A stretch of DNA of 64,000 nt from Pseudopedobacter sp035496935 (GTDB taxonomy: Bacteria > Bacteroidota > Bacteroidia > Sphingobacteriales > Sphingobacteriaceae), in the NCBI GenBank assembly GCA_035496935.1, contig DATJED010000003.1, positions 1-64,000 of the forward strand, read 5' to 3'. Positions 34,960 through 42,669 of the stretch are shown here, piece by piece. The first letter of the stretch is position 1. Each line of letters begins with the position of its first letter. The notes below the pieces were generated by a model. That model worked only from the letters and a program-made list of their open reading frames with translations. It had not been told where the DNA came from and searched no databases. The position numbers and the translations under genes were made by a program.

Positions 34960-34986
34960 AACAGTTAATTAACATTGTTAACTGTT
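34960..34986. promoter_or_regulatory. inverted repeat, possible operator
   Basis: AACAGTTAA (34960-34968) is perfectly inverted as TTAACTGTT (34978-34986) with a 9-base spacer that itself contains TTAAC. It sits 91 bases before the MFS ATG and 88 bases before the regulator GTG, a good place for an operator serving both divergent genes. Confidence 0.45.
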
Positions 34987-35073
34987 GTTAATATGTTTGT
35001 GCTTTAATATTATTAGGATATATTTGATTAGCAAACCAGTCGTAAATTTTTCTTATTACATTTCATAACTTAA

Positions 35074-36264
35074 GTGGAAGAAAACCCGTTTATAAACAAG
35101 GTACTGAGCAGTAAAACTTTTGCCCAAAAAGAAGTACTTAAAGGCTTGCTCAGGTTTTTGTATGATGCCTCTAAAACCAAAGAGAGTTTAAAAGAGGCTG
35201 ATATTGCCATAGGGTTTTTTAAGCGAGGTAGCGATTTTGTTCCCGGAGAAGACACTATAGTGCGTGTAACGGTTTATAAACTGAGGACTTTATTAGAAAA
35301 ATATTATTTAGAAGAAGGAAGAAAAGACACAGAAATAATTGAAATACCAAAGGGAAGTTACTCGATAGTAATCAACAGAAAAGGAAGGTCGACCACTGTT
35401 TCAAGCAGGAAAAAAAATGCGGTTTTAAAAATTTTATTGGTTGTGCTATTGCTATCCCTTTCTGGTAATATATGGTTGTTAATCAGGAAAAAATCACTCG
35501 ATACAAACCTCTATAACCCGGTTTGGGCATCGTACATTAAAAGCGGACAACCGGTTTTTATAACTTTAGGAGATCCCTTTTTCTTTAGGATTAACAACCC
35601 TTCAGTTGCCAGTAACAAGAGTTTAATTGTTAGAGACATCGACATTAATTCAAAGGAAGAACTCGACGCAAATAAGCCGATTGGTTTACAGGAAAAGCAA
35701 AGTAATATTTCTGAACTTAGTTACCCGTATTTTTCTAGAAACAATTTGTGGCCTTTGCCCGATATTATATCTGTTTTTGCAAAGGCATTTGTTGAGATAC
35801 GGTTACAAACGCTATCCGAGTCTAATATCGACGATATCAAAAACAATAACGTGATCTTTATGGGAAATATAAACTCCTTTAGCTGGATGAATAGGTTTTT
35901 GGATAATACGTCCATTAGGTTACACAGCAACCCAAGAACGATTAAAATTTTAAACGGAAAAGACAGTGTTACTTTAAGTGTACCAGAGCAGGTTAAAGGG
36001 AATTACATTGATTATGCTTTTTTGGTAAAAATGCCCGGACCAAATAATAATTTAATTACCATGATGGGAGATTTTCACGCATCGGGTTTGCGAGGGCTTT
36101 CGGGTTTTTTGAGTAAAAAAGCAAGCTTGCAGAAGCTGGAGAGAGAGATTAATAAAAAGTACGGAAACTTTCCCGAATATTTTGAGATGGTGGTAAAAGT
36201 AACCAGTTACAATTATTCGGATTTTGATACGCAGATGATTTACTTTAAGCCATTAAAAGAATGA
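35074..36264 (+). CDS. membrane-anchored putative transcription regulator with winged-helix-like N terminus
   Basis: A 396-residue protein starting at GTG: an in-frame TAA immediately precedes it and no ATG follows within the conserved domain. Residues about 5-103 (FINKVLSSKTFAQKEVLKGL, IAIGFFKRGSDFVPGEDTIVRVTVYKLRTLLEKYY and IIEIPKGSYSIVI) match the domain common at the N terminus of Acidobacteria/Planctomycetes TolB- or TPR-linked proteins, thought to be OmpR-like winged helix. A basic stretch (SRKKN) and one TM (116-137) follow, then about 255 residues, predicted periplasmic, of no recognised family. The layout resembles ToxR/CadC. Placed between two divergent-flanking MFS genes, it may sense an envelope signal and control sugar-acid genes; this is inference. 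Confidence 0.6.
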   Translation: MEENPFINKVLSSKTFAQKEVLKGLLRFLYDASKTKESLKEADIAIGFFKRGSDFVPGEDTIVRVTVYKLRTLLEKYYLEEGRKDTEIIEIPKGSYSIVINRKGRSTTVSSRKKNAVLKILLVVLLLSLSGNIWLLIRKKSLDTNLYNPVWASYIKSGQPVFITLGDPFFFRINNPSVASNKSLIVRDIDINSKEELDANKPIGLQEKQSNISELSYPYFSRNNLWPLPDIISVFAKAFVEIRLQTLSESNIDDIKNNNVIFMGNINSFSWMNRFLDNTSIRLHSNPRTIKILNGKDSVTLSVPEQVKGNYIDYAFLVKMPGPNNNLITMMGDFHASGLRGLSGFLSKKASLQKLEREINKKYGNFPEYFEMVVKVTSYNYSDFDTQMIYFKPLKE

Positions 36265-36299
36265 AAACTTAAATAAGTCCTTAGCTTATATAACACAAG

Positions 36300-36331
36300 A
36301 AAGGCTGATTCCGTTAACGGAATCAGCCTTT
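36300..36331. terminator. bidirectional terminator
   Basis: AAAGGCTGATTCCG (36300-36313) is perfectly inverted at 36318-36331 around TTAA and flanked by T-runs, ending both the regulator gene (plus) and the second MFS gene (minus). Confidence 0.88.
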
Positions 36332-36353
36332 TTTAAATTTCTATATTTCCCGA

Positions 36354-37919
36354 TTATAAATTCTTAATCGGGCTATATTTAGGCACTAAGGTTTTCATAA
36401 CCACCCAGCCTACTAAATAACACACTGCACAAACGCAGAATATAATCATATATCCCGAGTTTATCCCGTTCACAACAGTTTGTCCAGATGCAGAAAGCGA
36501 CTTCAGAAACGCTTCTAAATTAGCGCTGCCGACTGTCTTAAGAAATGCTTCTCGTGTTTCAGGATTTTGAATTTGGGGATACTTTTCTAACAAAGGTTGT
36601 CCATTAATTGTACTCCAATTTCTTTGTGAAAAATCAAATAAAAGACCCGATCCTTTATTAATAAGCACAGATCCTATTCCGCCTGCCAAACCTCCAATGC
36701 CTACAACTGTAGCAATTGCTTTTTTTGGAAACATATCGCCAACAGTGGTGAAAATGTTTGCCGACCAAGATTGATGGGCTGCACCCGCAATACCGATAAT
36801 AATTACTGGTATCCAATAGGTAATATGTCCTAAAGGCTGGGCAGCGATAGCAAGCAAAGGAAAGAAAGCAAAAATTAACATCGCTCTCATTCTTCCTGCA
36901 TAAGGCTCCATTCCTTTTTTCTCTACAAAGTAGGTTGGCAACCAACCTCCAATAATCGATAATAAAGTAATTGCGTACAGTATAAATAAAGGTAAAGCGG
37001 CTTCTGTAGAATCCATGTTGTAAACCGAACTTAAGTAAGCTGGTGTCCAGAACAAAAAGAACCACCACACGCCATCCGTCATAAATTTACCGAAAGCAAA
37101 AGCCCAAGTTTGTTTGTATTTAAAGCAATCCATAAATGAAACTTTAACCGCGGTTTCGGCAACATAACCTTCAACTTTACTGTCAGCAATAATATCTTGA
37201 TTGATATACTCCAACTCGTGTTCATTTACTTTAGCGTGTTTCTCTGGTTTTTCATACATAAAAACCCAAAATCCCATCCAAACAAAACCCAGAGCACCAA
37301 TAATAATAAAAGACATTTCCCATCCATAAGCTTCTGCTATAAATGGGATAGATATTGGAGCCGCAAGCGCACCCACAGTTGCACCAGCATTAAAAATACT
37401 GGTTGAAAATGCTCTATCTTTTTTAGGGAAGTATTCGGCTGTTGCTTTAATAGCAGCAGGAAAGTTGCCAGCTTCACCAAGTGCTAACACAAAACGAGCA
37501 AAAATAAACAAGGTAACACTTACAGAAATAACCATACCTGTATCGTTAACTGTTTTAATGGCTTCTTTTGCGCCTTCAAATCCTACAAACCACTCTCCGG
37601 CCACAATTCCAGAAGTTGCAATTCCACAAAACGCATGTAAACAAGCGCCTACAGACCAAACACCAATAGCCCAAAGAAAACCTTTTTTAGTGTCTAACCA
37701 ATCCACAAATCTCCCTGCAAAAAGCAAAGAAATTGCATAAAAAGCAGAAAATAAAGCGGTAATATTACCGTAATCATCATTTGTCCAATGAAATTCAGGG
37801 GCAATAAAGTCTTTCCAGGTTAGGGAAAGTACTTGCCTGTCCATGTAATTAATGGTAGTTGCAAAAAACAAAAGCGCACAGATTGTCCATCTGTAACTAC
37901 TCATTTTTCCTTTCGTCAT
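36354..37919 (-). CDS. MFS transporter, ExuT-like, with two extra segments
   Basis: A 521-residue ACS-family carrier with the same hallmarks as the one at 33586-34869: TTINYMDRQVLSLTW, ALGEAGNFPAAIKATAEYFPKKDRAFSTSIFNAGATVGALAAP and HQSWSANIFTTVGDMFPKKAIATVVGIGG. It is about 95 residues longer because of an insertion between helices 3 and 4 (about 95-130, AFCGIATSGIVAGEWFVGFEGAKEA) and one before the last helix (about 425-490, rich in polar residues). Both are typical of Bacteroidota hexuronate carriers. It begins 3 bases after the aldolase gene, so the two form an operon. Confidence 0.9.
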   Translation of the reverse strand: MTKGKMSSYRWTICALLFFATTINYMDRQVLSLTWKDFIAPEFHWTNDDYGNITALFSAFYAISLLFAGRFVDWLDTKKGFLWAIGVWSVGACLHAFCGIATSGIVAGEWFVGFEGAKEAIKTVNDTGMVISVSVTLFIFARFVLALGEAGNFPAAIKATAEYFPKKDRAFSTSIFNAGATVGALAAPISIPFIAEAYGWEMSFIIIGALGFVWMGFWVFMYEKPEKHAKVNEHELEYINQDIIADSKVEGYVAETAVKVSFMDCFKYKQTWAFAFGKFMTDGVWWFFLFWTPAYLSSVYNMDSTEAALPLFILYAITLLSIIGGWLPTYFVEKKGMEPYAGRMRAMLIFAFFPLLAIAAQPLGHITYWIPVIIIGIAGAAHQSWSANIFTTVGDMFPKKAIATVVGIGGLAGGIGSVLINKGSGLLFDFSQRNWSTINGQPLLEKYPQIQNPETREAFLKTVGSANLEAFLKSLSASGQTVVNGINSGYMIIFCVCAVCYLVGWVVMKTLVPKYSPIKNL

Positions 37920-37922
37920 AAT

Positions 37923-38585
37923 TTATTTTTTAATTGATTGTATTACAGCTAACACCTCTTTGGTGTTTTTAGCTAAAAGATCGTAATTAGCATTTTCCAT
38001 TACATCTTTGCTAATTAATTTGCTTCCCATACCAACGGCACAAACACCAGCTTTAAACCAGCTAGCGATATTAGCCTCACTTAAATCAACACCACCGGTT
38101 GGCATAAATAATTGGCCTCTAAATAATTCTTTGATAGATGAGATAAACTCCTGACCTAAAATATTAGCAGGGAAAATTTTAATTAAACCGGCATTGTGTT
38201 TTTGTGCCAAAGCAATCTCTGTTGGAGTCATACAGCCTGGAATCCATAAAATGCCAGCAGCATTAATTAGCTCAGCAACTTCAGGCACAACAATAGGGCA
38301 AACGATAAAATCAGCTCCGGCATCAATAAATTCTTGCGCTTCTGCGGGCGTTTTAATTGTTCCGATACCCAATTTCAACTCCGGCATTGACTGTTTTGCA
38401 ACTTCTTTTAATTTTTTGAAATTAGAAAGCGCCTCTTTTCCTCTGTTGGTATATTCAATCACTCTAACGCCAGCATCGTACACAGTTTGTGTAATTTCAA
38501 TACTTTTTTGTTCATCAGCATGAAAAAATAAAGGAAGCATACCTTGGTCGGTAATAGCTTTTAGAAGCATAGATTTTGTATCCAT
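37923..38585 (-). CDS. eda: KDPG/KHG aldolase
   Basis: Class I aldolase cleaving 2-keto-3-deoxy-6-phosphogluconate to pyruvate and glyceraldehyde-3-phosphate. The 220-residue protein has the catalytic glutamate and arginine in VRVIEYTNRGKEAL, LGIGTIKTPAEAQEFIDAGADFIVCP, IPGCMTPTEIALA, the Schiff-base lysine in AGLIKIFPAN and the phosphate site MPTGGVDL with VGMGSKLI. The divergent kdgK supplies its substrate. A second MFS carrier follows in the same operon, so sugar-acid uptake and final cleavage are coexpressed. Confidence 0.95.
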   Translation of the reverse strand: MDTKSMLLKAITDQGMLPLFFHADEQKSIEITQTVYDAGVRVIEYTNRGKEALSNFKKLKEVAKQSMPELKLGIGTIKTPAEAQEFIDAGADFIVCPIVVPEVAELINAAGILWIPGCMTPTEIALAQKHNAGLIKIFPANILGQEFISSIKELFRGQLFMPTGGVDLSEANIASWFKAGVCAVGMGSKLISKDVMENANYDLLAKNTKEVLAVIQSIKK

Positions 38586-38662
38586 TTTTATATTATTAAT
38601 TAGGTTTTTTGTTAAAGAGATAACTAAAGTAGCTATTAATAGGTAATTAGTAGTAAAGTTAA

Positions 38663-38690
38663 GCGTATTAATTTACGCAATCGATACCGA
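38663..38690. promoter_or_regulatory. weak candidate operator in the eda-kdgK divergent region
   Basis: GCGTA (38663-38667) is inverted at 38674-38678 with a 6-base AT spacer, and is followed by the imperfect ATCGATaccGAT. The position in the 218-base divergent gap suits a shared operator, but the symmetry is short and no factor can be named. Confidence 0.25.
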
Positions 38691-38803
38691 TGATTTTTAT
38701 ATAAAAAATCTTTAAAAGATGCCATTAAGCGTACTTTTGATTTCTTAATAGTGCAATTTTATTTAATAAACCAATTTTTCAATTTCTTAAACAACAGCAA
38801 ACG

Positions 38804-39829
38804 ATGTCAAAAAAAGTCGTAACCCTTGGAGAAATAATGATGCGATTATCAACTCCAGATTTCAAAAGATTTGTGCAGAGCGATACATTCGATGTAACTT
38901 ACGGAGGTGGAGAAGCTAACGTAGCTGCTGCATTATGTAATTATGGTTTAAACGGGACATTTGTTTCAAAAGTGCCTGATACCGCAATTGGCCAAGCAGC
39001 AATCAACCATTTACGCAGATACGGTGTTGATACTAAATTTGTAGCAAGAGGCGGCAACAGATTGGGGATATATTTCTTAGAAACCGGTGCTTCTATGAGG
39101 GCTTCGCAAGTAATTTACGACAGAGCCGACGCTTCTATCGCTGATGCTGATGCTTCTGAATTTGATTGGGACGCAATTTTTGAAGGTGCTGATTGGTTCC
39201 ATACAACAGGAATTACTCCGGCGTTAAGCGATAAATCTGCAGCTTTAACTTTAGCAGCTTTAAAAGCAGCGAAAGAAAGAGGCGTTACCACTAGTATCGA
39301 TTTAAACTACCGTAAAAAATTATGGAGCAAAGAAAAAGCTAGAAAAGTAATGACTGAGCTTTGCCAATATGTTGATGTTTGTATCGGTAACGAGGAAGAT
39401 GCTGAAACTAGTTTAGGATTTGTAAGCGCAGGTACAGACGTAACTAAAGGCGAATTAAATTTAGACGGATTTAAAGACGTTTGCAAGCAAATGAAAGCGA
39501 AATTCAATTTCAAATATATTGCTTCAACTTTAAGAGAAAGCCACAGCGCATCTGATAACGGATGGAGTGCATTGGTTTATGATGGTAACGAGTTCCATCA
39601 TACAAAAGAATATAATGTACGTATTGTTGATCGTGTAGGTAGTGGCGATTCATTTGCAAGTGGTTTCATTTTTGGTTTAGTAACCGGAAAATCAATGAAA
39701 GACGCAGCAGAATTTGGCGTTGCAGCATCTGCATTAAAACATACTATCCCTGGCGATTTAAACCACGCTACACTTTCAGATGTTGAAGGTTTAGTTGGTG
39801 GCGACGGTTCTGGAAGGGTACAGAGATAA
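38804..39829 (+). CDS. kdgK: 2-keto-3-deoxygluconate kinase (PfkB family)
   Basis: Phosphorylates 2-keto-3-deoxygluconate to KDPG, feeding the adjacent aldolase. The 341-residue protein has the PfkB N-terminal block VTLGEIMMRLSTPDF, the substrate-binding TYGGGEANVAAALCNYG, SIDLNYRKKLWS, GNEEDAE and the catalytic DRVGSGDSFASGFIFGL, where the Asp is the general base and GSGD forms the anion hole. The eda-kdgK pairing makes KDG the likely substrate over fructose or ribose. Confidence 0.92.
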   Translation: MSKKVVTLGEIMMRLSTPDFKRFVQSDTFDVTYGGGEANVAAALCNYGLNGTFVSKVPDTAIGQAAINHLRRYGVDTKFVARGGNRLGIYFLETGASMRASQVIYDRADASIADADASEFDWDAIFEGADWFHTTGITPALSDKSAALTLAALKAAKERGVTTSIDLNYRKKLWSKEKARKVMTELCQYVDVCIGNEEDAETSLGFVSAGTDVTKGELNLDGFKDVCKQMKAKFNFKYIASTLRESHSASDNGWSALVYDGNEFHHTKEYNVRIVDRVGSGDSFASGFIFGLVTGKSMKDAAEFGVAASALKHTIPGDLNHATLSDVEGLVGGDGSGRVQR

Positions 39830-39887
39830 TTAAGTTTATTAGTTGAATTAGTTCATTATTGCTGAACAGTCAATTGTAAGAAGAGAA

Positions 39888-39918
39888 AAGTCCATAGTCA
39901 ATATTAGATTATGGACTT
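39888..39918 (+). terminator. rho-independent terminator of kdgK
   Basis: AAGTCCATA (39888-39896) is inverted at 39910-39918 around a loop containing GTC/GAT, followed by TTTT. It lies about 60 bases after the kdgK stop and separates it from the YhcH gene. Confidence 0.7.
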
Positions 39919-40049
39919 TTTATATAATAAAACTTTTTATTTTTACCTTGCCAAGAATCAATGAATCTGCCACATGCAAAACCTAATGAACTAAGTGCAT
40001 TATAAAGTACTAACAAACTAACCATTCAACAATCTAACAAACTAAAAAC

Positions 40050-40499
40050 ATGATTATAGATACTTTAGCAAACGCAGACAAATACGCCGGAATACATCCG
40101 TTATTTGCACAAGCATTTGAATACATTAAAGCAACTGATTTAACCGCTATTGAAGTTGGTAAATACGAAATTGCCGATGGTTTAAAAGCGATTGTTTCTG
40201 ACAAAGCTGGAATGACAGCAGAGGAGTCAGAAGCTAAATTTGAATGCCATAACAACAATATCGATATTCAGGTTTGTATCCGCGGAACAGAAAACATCGG
40301 TTGGAAAACCAGAAATGAATGTATTAGCCAAAAAGGCGATTACAATCCAGAAAAAGATGTTTTGTTTTACAACGACAAGCCAACCATGCATTTCACTTTA
40401 AACGATAATCAGTTTGTGGTTTTCTTTCCCGAAGATGTTCACGCTCCGATGATCTCTGATGGTGAAGTGAAGAAAATGGTGATAAAAGTGCGTAAATAG
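40050..40499 (+). CDS. YhcH/YjgK/YiaL family protein
   Basis: A 149-residue cupin-like protein. IKATDLTAIEVGKYEIADGLKAIV, EAKFECHNNNIDIQVCIRGTENIGW, FYNDKPTMHFTLNDNQFVVFFPEDVHAP and VKKMVIKV match the family end to end, with the metal-site His/Glu residues conserved. Members occur with sialic-acid, galacturonate or other sugar-acid catabolic genes and are proposed to act as anomerases/mutarotases on free sugars. Its place beside kdgK fits that context. It lies on its own between two terminators, so it may be separately expressed. Confidence 0.9.
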   Translation: MIIDTLANADKYAGIHPLFAQAFEYIKATDLTAIEVGKYEIADGLKAIVSDKAGMTAEESEAKFECHNNNIDIQVCIRGTENIGWKTRNECISQKGDYNPEKDVLFYNDKPTMHFTLNDNQFVVFFPEDVHAPMISDGEVKKMVIKVRK

Positions 40500-40516
40500 A
40501 AAAATTTATTTAGCAA

Positions 40517-40552
40517 AAAGCCCTTGAAACATCCATTTCAAGGGCTTTTTTA
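40517..40552. terminator. bidirectional terminator
   Basis: AAAAGCCCTTGAAA (40517-40530) is perfectly inverted at 40537-40550 around CATCCA, with A- and T-runs on both sides. It ends the YhcH gene and the convergent porin-like gene. Confidence 0.92.
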
Positions 40553-40564
40553 TTTGTAAACGTC

Positions 40565-41257
40565 TTAAAAAGTATAGCCTAAGCTAATTCCTGCATAGTA
40601 TGGAACAAAGCCGTCGCTACTGAAAATCGGTGTAAATCCACCTCTGAAAGAAAAGCCACTATTAACAGGCTGTAAACGGTACATAAAAGCCATAGTGCCA
40701 ATAACTGTAGAAGCACTTTCATTTCCGCTACCGTCGCCGACGAAATCAGAACTACTGCCGTTAATGTAGGTTGCGCCTAATCCAATTTCAAAAAAGTTTT
40801 TGCCTTCTCCCAATAAATAGTTTAAGGAAATGGGTGCAGTTATTACTGTTAAGCCGTCGACACTAAAGGCACCAAATCCTACTCTGCCACCAATTCCGTT
40901 ACGTTTGTTGCTAAACCGGGTGTCGTAGTTTGCAGTGAACAACAGACCTTGTGCGCCAATCTCTACAAAAACATTTTGGGCTCTTTTGGTTGCTACGTTT
41001 GAATTGCCAACCTCGCCGTTTTCAAAACTTTCGGTTTTGCCGTTTTCATAGGTAATTTTTAAAATTTGAGACTTTTGTAAGGTGTAAACAGGACCGTTTA
41101 AGTTGGCAAAAACTTTATATTTAATTTCACCTGTTCCAATTTCAATCACTTTGGTTTCTAAAACTTCACCGCTGGTTTTGTAAATTTTATCTTGAGCTTT
41201 AGCTCCAATTATGCCAAAGAACATCAATAAAAGTGTAGTTTTTAATAATTTTTTCAT
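40565..41257 (-). CDS. porin-like outer-membrane beta-barrel protein
   Basis: A 230-residue exported protein: signal peptide 1-21 (MKKLLKTTLLLMFFGIIGAKA-Q), a short N-terminal domain with DKIYKTSGEVLETKVIEIGTGEIKYK (a motif common in Bacteroidota envelope proteins), then alternating beta strands ending in the aromatic C terminus FVPYYAGISLGYTF typical of eight-strand OM barrels. It has no recognised ligand. It is transcribed toward the terminator at 40517-40552 and is separate from glgC by a terminator. Confidence 0.7.
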   Translation of the reverse strand: MKKLLKTTLLLMFFGIIGAKAQDKIYKTSGEVLETKVIEIGTGEIKYKVFANLNGPVYTLQKSQILKITYENGKTESFENGEVGNSNVATKRAQNVFVEIGAQGLLFTANYDTRFSNKRNGIGGRVGFGAFSVDGLTVITAPISLNYLLGEGKNFFEIGLGATYINGSSSDFVGDGSGNESASTVIGTMAFMYRLQPVNSGFSFRGGFTPIFSSDGFVPYYAGISLGYTF

Positions 41258-41337
41258 GTTTTGGGTTTAATATTTATCTTTCAATTTTAAGTATTTTAAT
41301 TGAAAAATCGGCTTTTGTTTGCTCATTAAAAAACACA

Positions 41338-41364
41338 TAAAAAAAGCTGTCTCGTAAGGCAGCT
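41338..41364 (-). terminator. terminator of the glgA-glgC operon
   Basis: On the minus strand AGCTG-C-CT (41357-41364) pairs with 41345-41352 around TACG with one mismatch, followed by TTTTTTT. It lies about 30 bases past the glgC stop codon. Confidence 0.7.
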
Positions 41365-41392
41365 CTTTTAAAGTAAATAAAAATGCTTAAAA

Positions 41393-42664
41393 TTAACCGA
41401 TTACCGTACCGTCGGGAATAATTGCACTCTTTTTGATTACTATAATGCCTTCTTTAATGGTGTGCGTTGGGCAATCAAAATCTGGTAAATGTTTTCCGCC
41501 TTTTATAGTTACATTATTACCTATGTAACAATTTTTATCAAGGATAGCGGTGTCTATGTCGCAGTTTTCGCCAACTCCGGTTAAGGGTTTATGTGCCGTT
41601 GCAATACCGGTAATTTCTTCAATAGTTTGGTAATAATCACAGCCCATTATGTAGCAGTTGCTAATTTTTGTGCCTTTGCCAATTCTGCTTCTGATACCAA
41701 TTACCGAACGTTTAATTTCTTCGGCATTTATAATGCAACCGTCGGCGATTATTACGCTTTCTAAACGGGTACCGCCAATTTTGCTCGGCGGCAACATTCT
41801 GGCTCTCGAGTAAATAGGGCTTTTCGCAAATAAATTAAACTCGGGCACATCATCGGTTAAACCGATATTGGCCTCAAAAAACGAATCGATATTTCCTATA
41901 TCTGTCCAGTAACCTTCATACTGGTAGCTGATGATTTTATTTACACCAACTGCATCCGGAATAATCTGCTTTCCAAAATCGTGACGGTCATTTCCCTCCA
42001 ACATATTGATTAAAACATCCTTGTTGAACAAGTAGATTCCCATTGATGCCAGATAGTTTCTTCCAAGGGCTTCCATTTCTGGCCCAACTTCAGATTCCCA
42101 TCCAATAATTTTCTCTGAATTTGGTTTTTCGGTGAAAGAGGTAATGGATAAATCGGCATCGGCTTTTAAAATGCCAAAGCTTGTGCCGTCTTTTGCGTTT
42201 ACCGGAATGGTAGCTATGGTGATTTCTGCGCCTTTATCGATATGATTTTTTATCATAGGCCGAAAATCCATTTGATATAACTGATCGCCAGAAAGAATCA
42301 ATACATATTCAAACTCGTGTTGTTTTAAATGGTGCAAACTTTGGCGAACCGCATCTGCAGTTCCCTGATACCAGCCTTCGTTACCGGGAGTTTGTTCGGC
42401 AGCAAGAATATCTACAAAAGCCTTACTAAAAGAACCAAAGTTATAAGTGTTTTTAATGTGTTTATTTAAGGAGGCCGAATTAAACTGCGTGAGTACAAAC
42501 ATCCGCATTAAATTGGAGTTTATGCAGTTTGAAATGGGGATATCAACCAACCGATATTTCCCGCCTATAGGTACTGCCGGTTTAGAACGGGTTGCGGTTA
42601 ATGGCGATAACCTGGATCCTTGGCCGCCACCAAGAATGATGGAGATAACTTTAGATTCTAACAT
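41393..42664 (-). CDS. glgC: Glucose-1-phosphate adenylyltransferase
   Basis: Makes ADP-glucose for glycogen. The 423-residue protein has the nucleotide-binding start ILGGGQGSRLSPLTATRSKPAVPIGGKYRLVDIPISNCINS, WYQGTADAVRQSL, LSGDQLYQMD, TEKP, and a C-terminal left-handed beta-helix (IIADGCIINAEEIKRSVIGIRSRIGKGT) of the ADP-glucose pyrophosphorylase type. It follows glgA by 5 bases, and a rho-independent terminator follows, so the two-gene operon makes and uses ADP-glucose. Branching enzyme and phosphorylase genes are not here. Confidence 0.95.
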   Translation of the reverse strand: MLESKVISIILGGGQGSRLSPLTATRSKPAVPIGGKYRLVDIPISNCINSNLMRMFVLTQFNSASLNKHIKNTYNFGSFSKAFVDILAAEQTPGNEGWYQGTADAVRQSLHHLKQHEFEYVLILSGDQLYQMDFRPMIKNHIDKGAEITIATIPVNAKDGTSFGILKADADLSITSFTEKPNSEKIIGWESEVGPEMEALGRNYLASMGIYLFNKDVLINMLEGNDRHDFGKQIIPDAVGVNKIISYQYEGYWTDIGNIDSFFEANIGLTDDVPEFNLFAKSPIYSRARMLPPSKIGGTRLESVIIADGCIINAEEIKRSVIGIRSRIGKGTKISNCYIMGCDYYQTIEEITGIATAHKPLTGVGENCDIDTAILDKNCYIGNNVTIKGGKHLPDFDCPTHTIKEGIIVIKKSAIIPDGTVIG

Positions 42665-42669
42665 ATGGT

